Below, piece by piece: positions 45,090 through 55,516 of a stretch of 64,000 nt of DNA. A program made the translations under genes and the position numbers. This DNA comes from Hyalella azteca (taxonomy: Eukaryota > Arthropoda > Malacostraca > Amphipoda > Hyalellidae): positions 225,896 to 289,895 of the forward strand of contig NW_025946552.1 of NCBI RefSeq assembly GCF_000764305.2, read 5' to 3'. The notes beneath the pieces are model-generated. The model was not told the DNA's origin, ran no database searches, and worked only from the letters and a program-made list of their open reading frames with translations. Every line of letters starts with the position of its first letter. Within the stretch, counting starts at the first letter, position 1.

Positions 45090-46345
45090 TTGAACAACCT
45101 TCTAGCAGCCACAACCTTTTTGGAGGTCGTACAGAATAGGATAGCTAGACTGGCACTTGGGGCCCCCAGATGGACTGCGGTAGAGTCTTTTAAGAGGAGA
45201 TATGAAGTGGAGTACGCACTACGCAGGGTGGCCCAGTGGTTAAGGCAGGGTGGCCCAGTGGCTGAAGTTCAGAGTACCAAGATTGGCGCAGAGGGGTGCG
45301 GGTTCGATCCCAGCTCTGTGCGTCAGTTTCTGGTCAGAATCGGCAAAGAGCTAGGCCGGGCGGTTAAGCATAGCAAAATTGAATCAGTGAGTTGCGCGTT
45401 CAAGCCCGCAACAAGCTATGGATGTTCTGCACTGTTAAACATCGGCGACAGGCCTCCGGCCTAATAAACGCTGAAACCGCTATATTATTATTTATTATAA
45501 GAGAAGATTATATAGAGAGAGAAGAATGAAAGCAGCGTTGAGATATTATCATATTAAGTACCACTGGAATGAATGGATGATGAACGCTGGGCAAGGAAGA
45601 TGTACCTGTGGAATTTGAGAGTNTCTTGAACGCGTTCATGCTCGGAGCGTACGCTGCAATGTAAGATGCCAATTGCCAAAGTGTGAGTGCATATATGATG
45701 GCAGTAGAGGTATGGAGCTAATGTACTGCACGAGAGCTAATAATTTGAGTGAATGCACGGACATGCAGGTGGATTGAAAGAAGAGAGGATATTTATTTTG
45801 TGTGTGACAGAGGGGAGAGGGAAACCGTGGAGCATTTGATGATGGAGTGTGATGCATATGAGAGGAAGAGACTGGAAATGAGAGAACGCGAGACGAATGG
45901 ATTACGATGAGAGTGTGTCTGTCAGCATGGGCGACTGCTGCCATGACTGGGAGTGGAAAGCGATATTTGGAGAGTGCATGGAGAATGAGAGATTGGGAAA
46001 ATAATAAATGTAACAAATATAATGTGAAGGGATACAATTGATTATTCACGGCCTGAGAGATACCAATTTTGATATTTAGTATATGAACATGGAAACTACA
46101 GTGCAATAAGTGGGACATAGCAATATTTAATAGACAAAATAAAATTCTTCTTGAATTTCTTTCCCTTGTCTTCATCTTTTTGTTACCACAAAATTTCCAA
46201 ATCCTCAAGCCTTTGCTATAATATCCTGTCTTCATGATCTCGTTTCCCGTATCTTTTACTTACAAAAACGAATATGTGATTCATGGCGCCTAGCCGATAT
46301 AAAAGCCTGACTCATGAAAGTCTTTTTTCAGGGTTCACCACGCCC
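45090..46345 (+). mobile_element. LINE 3' end, copy 2 (split by SINE)
   Basis: The frame reads VVQNRIARLALGAPRWTAVE, a conserved stretch downstream of the reverse transcriptase core in non-LTR elements. The SINE follows. After it come CDRGERETVEHLMMECDAYE and GSGKRYLESAWRMRDWE. Stops and a single n (45623) break the frame. Adjacent copy 1 shares order and flank. Confidence 0.75.
45227..45492 (+). mobile_element. tRNA-derived SINE
   Basis: A-box-like TGGCCCAGTGG (duplicated as GGTGGCCCAGTGG twice) and B box GGTTCGATCCC at about 45301 form a pol III promoter as in tRNA genes. A body with GGCCTCCGGCCTAATAAACG and a TATTATTATTTATTAT tail follow. It interrupts LINE copy 2. Confidence 0.85.
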
Positions 46346-46380
46346 CAAATCCAAAATCCAGTCTATGACTGGCTCTACTA

Positions 46381-47223
46381 AGGCCCTTTTCACACAGGGC
46401 TGTAAATACCGCCAGCGTCCGACGGTATTTACCGCCGAACCTTAGCGGACATAGGAAATGTCCACTGCTGTTCAAACACGACGGCTTTTACAGAGTCGTC
46501 AAAAAGGCGTCAAAGTTGCGGCGGTAGATTTGCCGCAGCAGTTTAGCTTGCAATAGTATTCAACGAAATCTTTAACACTGGGCAGTTTTTCACGCCACAT
46601 CCTAGCAGACAGTGGGGCCGTATTTTAGGTGCATAATAAACAGCATTGCAAGACTGATAGATTATAGACTGATATTGTTACATAAATATCGGTAGCCTAC
46701 ATAAATATTGTTACATAAACATAAAGATATACATTGATAAATACATATTTCCTTAAAGTGATAGAGATATATTTCATAAAAGATATATTTTCCATAAAAT
46801 ATATAGGTATTTCCATAGAAAAATATTTACATTATTCTCACATAGCGATATATTTCCAAATAGAAGTATTGTTGCATCAAATCAACATAGAGATGGACTG
46901 ATGGTGCATAAAGCATTGCAAGACTGATAGATTCCAGGGGAGCGCAGCAGTGCACCACCAATTTTGAGCACCAATAAGCCCTGAATCGAACGCCTTGGAT
47001 CTCTCCGGATATCCACCAATCAGCCGTGCACCACTCGGCTTCGTCCTCCTCCGGCCTTGACCACCACCTGCCTTGCACCACCAGGCCGCGGATCGAATTT
47101 GACTTTCGGGCAACGTTAAATTACGTAATTTTACGTTCACCGCATCTGAGGTTAGGTGCGGTAAATACTGCCGCGGCATTTTTGACGCGCGCGGTATTTG
47201 CCGCCCTGTGTGAAAGCTGCTTT
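46381..47223. mobile_element. Non-autonomous TIR element, Harbinger-like ends
   Basis: Inverted ends of about 60 bases: left AGGCCCTTTTCACACAGGGC then TAAATACCGCC; right is the complement of GCAGCTTTCACACAGGGC and AAATACCGCGCGCG. The interior has an internal repeat (GCATTGCAAGACTGATAGAT at 46642 and 46911). No transposase. The superfamily is a guess from end composition; a clean target duplication was not seen. Confidence 0.75.
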
Positions 47224-49000
47224 AGACAGCCTTTCTAACTTCCTGCAGCCACTAAGCTGCATTACGCTCGGGAAGGTATAAGAATCGCACTGTGGACTTG
47301 GGCTATGCTGACCTCTAGCTATCCACCCATGCAGTATGAGTATGGCCATGCTTACTTTGCGTACAAAAACCAATACACGGATTTTGTATTGAAAAACCAC
47401 CACAGGTAACTTAATCGAGGTAACTTACAGCCTTACAGGTAACTTAACCTCAATTCCAAGGTCATATATTTGTATGCTCACCGTCTTTTCTGTGATTTGG
47501 ATGATTGCAATCAACTTGCTATCAAATTGCGATCAACTATAAAGTTTTTCCATTTCGCATACTTTTAAGTGATAATTCTAGTCTAAATCCAATTATTTTA
47601 TGATTGAATTAGTATATAGTTCAACCAGGCATGATTCTTCTTGCCTAACGTCACTTCCGTTGAAAAAAAATTCTTGTGGTTATGTGTCCCGGAGACAGAG
47701 ACACTGACAGCTGATTATTCGACAGGATCTTACATGGGAGAGCCGATAGCGGGTGCAATTGCATTGCGTTTGTTCCTGCAGTTTTATCAGTAAAGTGATA
47801 GTATGTTACCCGCTATAGATTCCACTATCAGTTGAGATGTGGTGTGACACCGTGTGAGAATAATAATTCATTAATTTTGGAAAATGTACGTATTTTTAAG
47901 GTTAAATGAAACTTCTTCATCGTTGATAAGAGAACTGATTTTTCATTGTTGTCTGGCGGATCTCAGCCGCCAGATCTGCAAGTCTGCAACTTGAACTGAA
48001 GTTACTGAACTGTTTTGTTCTTTTGCACAAGTATTTATTTGATAATTTTATTTTATAGATCATCTCCATGAATAAGAACTTGAATAAATATTTTGGGATT
48101 TGGGGGCAGGCCCACTGGCCAAGGCACCTGGCAGGCTGGCAAGGTAGGTAGCCCAGGGCCCCAGGCCCCAGCCCCCAGCCTCCAGGTGGTAATTGTTCAG
48201 ACCTTGGTCCTTGGACAGTTCAGAGTGCCAATTTTAAAGTTGCCAAAACTGGAGGGAGGCTCAAGTTGTGCATCTAACTCAAAGTGGAAAATTTGTCAGA
48301 AGCTACCCATTAATTCTGAATTGGACCAAAACTTATACAAATCTGGCCAATTTTACCCATTCCTTATATCGTATGTTCCCATGGCCTTTTCCCAATTTCT
48401 GCATTAAGATTTTTTAAATAGCTAGCCTTTTTTTACTGGGTCTGGTGGTTATTGGAAATCACCCGTGAAACAATACTTAGTACATACAATTTTAAAAACT
48501 TTGTCCCAAGAATTTTCCTAAAATTATGAATGTAAATAATTGTATGTGTAATTTATAATAGTAATACTTGCTGGGTAGTGGGTACTGCAACGCCAGCAGC
48601 GCTCTCGTCGATGGCGCCTTCCACGCCTCATGCACCTTCATCAGTCCTGGTGGGTTTTTACTGGGTAGAATAGGCTATTTTTCTCATTTATCCATGCTGA
48701 AATTGAGAAAATACCACAGGAACTGGTAAAATTGGTTAATGTTGTACACTAATAATGTAGGTACAGTTGCATAAAAGTTGCAGTTAATGAATTGAAATTG
48801 GAATTGGGTGCATGCTGATTGCTGACCTCTAGTCACAACCTTTAAATCTGTCTTTCATGCTGCATTAAGCTCTTTTACCAGCATAAAAAAATCATAAGTT
48901 TATGTCACCCTTGGCAGTTAAGAAAAAGTTCCATTAATAAGTATTCATATCATAACAATCCCAAAAGACTAAAACATTCTGTTATGCATGTCATGATGTC
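47224..49000. other. Intergenic region upstream of DAGL
   Basis: No supportable gene. Two GC-richer islands stand out in AT-rich DNA: 48090-48200 (CCAGGCCCCAGCCCCCAGCC) and 48586-48650. The second has a short open stretch followed by CCTG|GTGGGT and could be a small upstream exon, but nothing identifies it. A promoter for the DAGL gene should lie in or after this interval. Confidence 0.45.
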
Positions 49001-49034
49001 AGCACTTAGCATAAACAAAAAACAGAAAAACACA

Positions 49035-49215
49035 TACTAAGAACTTTGGCGCTGTCACCTTTGCCTTCCCATCCTCCCCTTCCACTCCCAGGCTTCCGCA
49101 ACCTCCACTCCACACCTTTTCCAAATATCTCTTCACACTCTCAAGCATAGCTACAGTTGCGCCCTCAGACAGACCCGCAATCATTGACGACCACTCTTCT
49201 TTGCAAAATTTGTAG
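49035..49215 (-). mobile_element. LINE C-terminal remnant, third copy
   Basis: The minus strand reads EEWSSMIAGLSEGATVAMLE then SVKRYLEKVW, matching the EW...GSGKRYLESAW end of the LINE copies at 44.3 and 45.9 kb. It is short and isolated. Confidence 0.6.
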
Positions 49216-49447
49216 AATACAGTTGTTATACAAAAAATATTTTGCATAGCATAAAATTTGGAATGTACTCAAATAATGGAACTAGTTCAATTCAATAAAG
49301 ATAATTGCCAAGATTGCAAATATATGTATACCATGTTTTTGAATATGGCTGAAGCCTTGATTTTGCTATCTTGCCATACATCATCCTTTTAAATAATTGT
49401 ATTAAAGTTCTTGCCCTGTGTAGACAAATGCAACATTCTCTGAAATC

Positions 49448-50039
49448 CAGAGCTGGGCAGCACTACTTTGAAATGTAGCAGGCTGCGGCTGCTACTGCTA
49501 CCGCTACATGCTCTAAATGTAGCAGGCGCTACCACTACCACTACATGCTCTGAATGTAGCAGGCGCTACCACTACCGCTACAATTGCTTAAATGTAGTGC
49601 CACTACCGCTACTGAAAATGTAGCGGCCGCTACATGTAGCGCGCTACTGCCCACCAACAGCCCACCTCTGGTAACAACTAACATGTTGACACTAGTAACA
49701 GGCTGAGGTTGACAACATTACACCAAAATCTTTTGTACAGTTTTATTCTGTAATTTATATTATGTATCTGTCTCTTATACACATCTAGATGTGTATAAGA
49801 GACAGATTTATATTAGGTATGTATCATGCTGGTTTTTAAATAATATTTATTACTATTAAGTAAAATCTAAAGGCTTTATCTATAAATGTAGCGGTAGCGC
49901 TGTAGCGGCAAAACCTTGTATTGCTACTTAAATATGTAGCGAGCGCTACCGCTACTGCTAAAATTGCTTAAATATGGCGCCGCTACTGCTACTGAAAATG
50001 TAGCGGCTGCTACATGTAGCACGCTACTGCCCACCTCTG
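49448..50039. mobile_element. hAT-like MITE with 8-bp target duplication
   Basis: The ends CAGAGCTGGGCAG and CTGCCCACCTCTG are typical hAT termini. The flanks CTGAAATC and CTAAAATC match at 7 of 8 bases, fitting an hAT target duplication. The interior is built of TGTAGCGG and CCGCTACA inverted blocks; an extra end-like CAGCCCACCTCTGG at 49658 suggests internal rearrangement. A mate-pair junction adapter lies inside. Confidence 0.8.
49768..49805. other. Nextera mate-pair junction adapter (artefact) 1
   Basis: A 38-base sequence made of the 19-base Tn5 mosaic-end AGATGTGTATAAGAGACAG preceded by its reverse complement. This is the synthetic junction linker of a mate-pair library, not genomic DNA. 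Confidence 0.97.
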
Positions 50040-50761
50040 CTAAAATCCAAAGTGCAGAAAGTGGGTGAATATCAAAAGATATTTGGCAACACATCTGTAG
50101 CAAAATTTATGCCTTTTGAAGATCTTGCTGATACATTTGGATTGAAATTATTGCACCTGAGAAATAATTTTGAAATTACTGAAAATCTGAAAGACCGCAA
50201 GCGCCCACGGTAAAGGTTTCCAGTATACGCCGGAAGGATCAGGATGCAGTGAAGCTTGCCAGAAATCAGTTGCAAGTGTTGCGGTGCATGGATAGTAAAG
50301 GATATACTATCAAAGTTGCTTGCAGCGCTTATTAAAAATTACCGGTGACGGGGCTTGAAAATGGCTGGCAACGCTTTGGACTAAAAAACCATCTCCTGGT
50401 GATGCTGCTTGCACCCTCTACACCCTGGCACTTGTGCCACAATGGATAATGTTTTATGGGCATAACTTGAGAAGTAACTAACATAAAATTTCAAAAACTA
50501 TGATTTCTAAAGTTGTTGATATATAATTATATAAAATATAATTTCCACTAACTGCAGTAATACCGTAATCCATCTTTTCTCCCTGTTTACAGATCTTCCA
50601 TAAAATTAAATAAAACTTCTCCAAGCACAATTTTTTCACAATGATATTATGCAGAGATATTAATAAAGTATGAGGTGCTGTTGAAATATGAATATAGAGA
50701 CATAGTAGAAGCATTCTCATCATCCTCATAGCTTGTAGATAATTCAAATGTTTGTGATGAA

Positions 50762-50856
50762 ATGCCGGCCCTTGTCTTCTGCAAGCGTCGTTGGAGGATT
50801 GGCAGCGACGACTTCGTCCTGCCTGGAATCTTGGAAATTTTAATACGAATAGCTTG
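50762..50856 (+). CDS. DAGLB: DAGL exon 1 (N-terminus)
   Basis: ATG opens MPALVFCKRRWRIGSDDFVL, then PGILEILIRIAW; the donor is TTG|GTGAGA in phase 2. It matches the vertebrate DAGL start (RRW, SDD, LP) residue for residue, which fixes the start codon. It contains the beginning of TM1. Confidence 0.93.
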
Positions 50857-51044
50857 GTGAGAAATACCTTCATATTTTTGTTTAAATATTAATTTTCATT
50901 ATTGACTGTACATTAACATTAATGTACATGTACATTAAGATTCATTATTGTAGAATTTCATTCATTCATTCATTAACTACCTTAAATTACCTTAAGTTAT
51001 ACTGAACTTTAAATCAAAAATTGAATGGCTGACGTTAGATAAAT

Positions 51045-51115
51045 CAGCAGTGACGACTTCGTCCTGCCTGGAATATTGGAAATTTTAATACGAATAGATT
51101 GGTGAGAAATTCCTT
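51045..51115 (+). pseudogene. Partial tandem copy of DAGL exon 1 3' end
   Basis: Repeats the last ~55 coding bases (AGTGACGACTTCGTCCTGCC region) and the donor TTG|GTGAGAAAT with few changes, but has no start codon or acceptor. The following ~105-base intron stretch (GTTTAAAACCAGATATTC, AATAATCAGGTAGTGTTCTC) is duplicated again at 51225-51310. Confidence 0.85.
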
Positions 51116-51567
51116 CAGATTTATGTTTAAAACCAGATATTCATTTATGAAAATTAATAAAAAGTAATTCATTTGTTCATAATAATCAGGTAGTGTTCTC
51201 TGTTGATTGAGAAATTCCAATATATTTATGTTTAAAACCAGATATTCTTTTATGAAAATTAATAAAAAGTAATTCATTTGTTCATAATAATCAGGTAGTG
51301 TTCTCCGTTGATTTGAATTAATATACAGCACTGTATATATTCTATACAATATTATTTTATTTGAATTATCATAGATTTACAGTATATTTTCTATGAAATT
51401 AATATTTTCTATTTTATTCCTTCCTCCTCTAACCAAAAACAATATATAAAATTCTATCCCCTCTTGAATTATTAGTTTGAATGTTTTTTTAAAACCAATC
51501 TTGTAATATCAATTAGTATTATTCTCGTTGGTTAAAAATATAATCTTGAACTGTTTTTCCACCGCAG

Positions 51568-51653
51568 GCTCCTCCTAGTGGCCACGCTGTTCATCCAACA
51601 TGAACAGTTTCACTGCAGCACAGGCAGCACGGAGCTACGAATTTATCTTATTG
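51568..51653 (+). CDS. DAGLB: DAGL exon 2 (TM1 end)
   Basis: The acceptor CCACCGCAG and a leading G complete the Trp codon of exon 1. It encodes LLLVATLFIQHEQFHCSTGS then TELRIYLIG; donor TTG|GTTCGT in phase 1. It corresponds to the end of TM1 and the Cys-containing loop of DAGL. Confidence 0.88.
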
Positions 51654-53238
51654 GTTCGTTGAAACATGTTCTTTCTACTGCATTTTTGTTCAATTAATAA
51701 ATGTTACAAATGCAAAATTCTCTGAAATCTCTGATTAATTATGAATTTAATGTTGTAATTTATTATGTTGTTTAATGATAAAGGTTACTAATACAACATT
51801 TTCTGAAATCTCTGATTGATCATGAATTTAATGTTTTAATTTATTATCTTGATGAACTTTACTCTCTAAAATTACAATAGATACCTACCTAATTCAATAG
51901 TTGAACAACATCATAACAGATCAGAGTAGATTTAATGTATCCATAATACTTATGCTAAAATACTTATCTCAATAGTTGAAAATTCCTTGGTTTGGTTAAT
52001 TAAATTAAATTTAATTTGAATTAGTTAAAATTAACACTAATTAAAATTCCTCAGATGGTCTCATGAGTTGTTTTAAAGTTAACCCAAGTCAGTGCTGCTG
52101 CTGTCAGGTTACCAGTTTCAGTGGCAGCCTGATTATTAATATGAGGGCACCAATTGTCCGGATAGGGTCTTTGACTGGCCCAATGATTTGTTATAAGGTA
52201 TTTTTAATTATATGAACGTTCAATAGGTAGTGATTATTCACTGGATGAACTTCTGAGGGTTACTTGAGGGTTGCTTGAGGGTACAAGGGTTCGATGTTAA
52301 GTCCAAATGAGAGGCAGGATGCAAATAATGAGACGTGTAGGGTTTTAATAGTTACATATTAAGAACTTGACATGATAACAAGGATCAGGCTTGATGGTAA
52401 GTTATTCAAGGTTGGTAGAGGTTTGGAATAACAAGGATCAGGAGAACGCCGGAGTCTAAGACGTGGTGAGTGTGTCTAGGTATAGTTGCATATGGCTACA
52501 GCTGATGGCTATGCTCATCAAAGACTGGCTGGCGGTTGTATATATATGCACAGACCCGCGAATAGTGACATCACACAATAGTGACATCACACATCTATAT
52601 ATGCACAGACCCGCGAATAGTGACATCACACAATAGTGACATCACACATTTATATACGCACAGACCCGCGAATAGTGACATCACACAATAGTGACATCAC
52701 ACATTTATATACGCACAGACCCGCGAATAGTGCCACATCACAGGTGACGTAAGAGAGACTAATGACATCCTGGGAATACNGGTTAACAGTTAACAGTTAA
52801 CTCACTATGCCCATGAATGTCTAGTGCAGGTTAAGATTTAATATATATAACTCACTATGCCCATGAATGTCTAGTGCAGGTTAAGATTTAATATATATAA
52901 CTCCCTATGCCCATGAATGTCTAGTGCAGGTTAACAGTTAACAGTTAACTCCCTATGCCCATGAATGTCTAGTGCAGGTTAACATTTAACATAGTTAACT
53001 CCCTATGCTCATGAATGTCTAGTGCAGGTTAATATTTAATATATTTAACTTACTATGCCCATGAATATTCCTTGACATTGACCAAAATATATACCTTTTA
53101 CCCCTAGGGGTTGAACTTTTGACTTCAAATTCATCATCATTCTTTAACATTTACCAGTGTTAGTTTAACGTGAAGCTTTCACCCATATCATTCCTTAAGA
53201 TTTACCCAAGATTTATTAACCCTGACCCTTGACCCCAG
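51654..53238 (+). other. DAGL intron interval lacking the expected TM2-TM3 exon
   Basis: Exon 2 ends in phase 1 but the next exon is entered in phase 2, and about 45-50 residues (TM2 and the start of TM3) are absent. No suitable open stretch is seen. The single n at 52780 lies between two minisatellites: a ~57-bp CACAGACCCGCGAATAGTGA unit (52545-52740) and a ~52-bp CCCATGAATGTCTAGTGCAG unit (52790-53060). Confidence 0.75.
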
Positions 53239-53345
53239 GGTGGTGATGGCTTTCCCCGAGATGGCCTGGCAGCTGATGGGATCCATCTGGATCTTCTCGG
53301 GCCAGATCAGCTGCGAGAACGATCCTGTGTGGATCATGTTGAAAG
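53239..53345 (+). CDS. DAGLB: DAGL exon (TM3, FPEMAW)
   Basis: The acceptor GACCCCAG precedes VVMAFPEMAWQLMGSIWIFS, then GQISCENDPVWIMLK; the donor is AAAG|GTCCTG in phase 1. FPEMAW matches the FPEMVW block of DAGL-beta. Confidence 0.92.
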
Positions 53346-53452
53346 GTCCTGAATAGTCCTGTGTGGATCATGTTGAAAGGTCCTGAATAGTTCTGTGTGG
53401 ATCATGTTGAAAGGTCCTGAATGCCCCTGTGTGGATCATGTTGAAAGGTCAA
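53325..53452 (+). repeat. ~35-bp array repeating the DAGL TM3 exon end and donor
   Basis: CCTGTGTGGATCATGTTGAA followed by AGGTCCTGAAT occurs four times, beginning with the genuine exon end. Three decoy donors follow in the intron. Confidence 0.93.
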
Positions 53453-54236
53453 TATTTAAATTGTTGGAAAATTTAATAGAAATAAGTAAAATAAAAATAA
53501 ATTTAATACAAAATAAATGAATTAATAATAAATAAACCCCAACACCTCCCCACGCTGGTATAAAGTCTGCTATTCCCCACACCTCCCCATTTTCCAACTA
53601 TGCAATGATTAATAGGTATATTAATTTATTTACACACCTTTGTACAAAACAGTAATAAAATCATTTATTAATATAATTTTATTATTATGGTATTGATATT
53701 ATTTATATCATAATGTATTTATATTATTTGATGATATTAAAGGTATATAGTCTGCTATTCCCCACCACCTCCCCACGCTGGTATATAGTCTGCTATTCCC
53801 CACCACCTCCCCACGCTGGTATATAGTCTTCTATTCCCCACCACCTCCCCATTTCCCAACTATACAAGGATTAATGTTTGTACAATACAGTAATAATATC
53901 ATTTATTAATATAACTTATTTATTCAGTACCAATAATAAATTCACTATTCTAATGTATGTATCTTAATTGACATACACCATTTCATTTACAAAGCATCAA
54001 GCTGATTATAATTATCATTTTATTAATAATAATAATAATAAAATGTTAGCATTATTTAATATTATTTATTTTTTATTGTTATCATATTACTAATATTTAT
54101 TTATATTATTATAAATTATTATTATTTTGTATTATTTATGATGACAGCACTGCTGGGGGTGACCTATTATTATTAATAATTTAATATTTTTAATTATTAT
54201 TATTATTATATTATTTTTTATTATTTATGATGACAG
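53453..54236 (+). other. DAGL intron with CCCCACCACCTCCCC repeats
   Basis: Units like GGTATATAGTCTGCTATTCC plus CCACCACCTCCCCACGCT recur at 53540-53600 and 53745-53860. At 54139-54166 a partial copy of the next exon's acceptor edge (TTATGATGACAGCACTGCTG) lies about 90 bases before the real one. Confidence 0.8.
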
Positions 54237-54396
54237 CGCTGCTGGTGGTGACGTGGTGTGCCATCATCTTCCTGCTCATCACAATTGTGCTGCTGTTTGA
54301 GCCCATGGCTCGCCCCACATACCCTGATGGTGATGATAGTGATGATGCACTGCACCACACCAACACCACCACCTACACTCATCATGCCCATGTGGG
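54237..54396 (+). CDS. DAGLB: DAGL exon (TM4)
   Basis: After ATGATGACAG (phase 1 entry) it encodes ALLVVTWCAIIFLLITIVLL, then FEPMARPTYPDGDDSDD and a His/Thr-rich loop. It ends GTGGG|GTAATG in phase 2. The hydrophobic run followed by F(E/D)P matches TM4 and the VFDP motif of DAGL. Confidence 0.9.
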
Positions 54397-54767
54397 GTAA
54401 TGTATCAAATTTAGGTTTTTTTAGAATTTTGCATTACAGAAATAATTCTGGATTACAGCGGCATGTTTTTTAAAGTTTTTTTTGTTGTTTTAGTTCAATG
54501 TTTCAGTTGATACAAAATTATTAAAAATATTCAGTACAAATATTCAATATAAAAATATTAATATTAAAATGATATTTGATACAAAAATATTAATATTAAA
54601 ATGATATTTGGTACAAAATTATTGATATTAGAGCAATATTCGATAAGAAAATATGGAAAATATTCAATATAAAATGTCTAAAATATTCTATACAAATATC
54701 TGATGAAAAAATATTAATGATAAAACAATATTCAATACAGAAATATTAAAGCTAATTACTCGAGAGT

Positions 54768-55142
54768 CGAGAAGGACTCACTACATTCAGCTGTGTATTA
54801 ATATTAATGATTAATAATAATAATATTTATAAATAATTAAATATTGAAGCTAATTACCTGTACAGAACGCACTACATCCAGCTGTGCTGTATATTAATGT
54901 TAATGATTACTAATAACAATAATGATAATAAATAATTAAATATTAAAGCTAATTACCTTAGCAGGACGCCCCACATTCAACTGTGTAATAATTAATAATA
55001 ATGGTAATAAATAAGAATAATAATATTATTAAATAATGAAATATTGAAGCTAATCACCTGTACAGGACGCACTACATCCAGCTGTACTGTATATTAATAC
55101 GTATTAATGATTAATAATATTAATAAATAATTACGTGTACAG
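54768..55142 (+). repeat. Four decaying copies of the next DAGL exon acceptor edge
   Basis: Copies near 54770, 54855, 54960 and 55060 carry CCTGTACAGGACGCACTACA and TCCAGCTGTG or variants, in a spacer of AATATTGAAGCTAATTACC. Each repeats the acceptor and first ~20 coding bases of the exon at 55143. None continues as an exon. Confidence 0.92.
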
Positions 55143-55240
55143 GACGCACTACATCCAGCTGTGGGAGCGCCGCTGCAGGATCCTGTGCTGCGCCTCCTCC
55201 AAGGACGAGACCAGCCTTGAGGCCCTTAGGAACGTGGCAG
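55143..55240 (+). CDS. DAGLB: DAGL exon (membrane-proximal CCASSKDE)
   Basis: Enters in phase 2 and encodes THYIQLWERRCRILCCASSK, then DETSLEALRNVA; donor GCAG|GTGAGG in phase 1. It corresponds to the WE...LCCC..KDD block after TM4. Confidence 0.92.
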
Positions 55241-55516
55241 GTGAGGCCTTGAAGCCCCTAAGAACCTCGCTGGTCAGTTTTTATTAATAATTGTCTATTT
55301 CTTTACATACATTAACATCTGTAAATACTATTAATTTTTCTTTTAGTTGCTTCAATATTATTGTATTTGTCCAAAATTCAACAGAATATATTCAAGTTGG
55401 TAAGAAATAAATATGATGATTAATTTGCAGCTGGGGTCAAATTATCTTATATATATCCAAAATTAAACAAAATATATATAAGTTGATAAGAAATAAATCT
55501 GATAATTAATTTGCAG

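Noticed and set aside
45227..45320. tRNA gene
   Set aside because: A and B boxes are present but no tRNA cloverleaf with anticodon stem closes, and a SINE body and tail follow.
44895..45464. 189-residue frame as an independent gene
   Set aside because: It reads from LINE sequence straight through a SINE, so it is a chance fusion of transposon pieces.
45636..46235. 199-residue minus-strand frame
   Set aside because: Antisense of LINE copy 2; no similarity to a known family.
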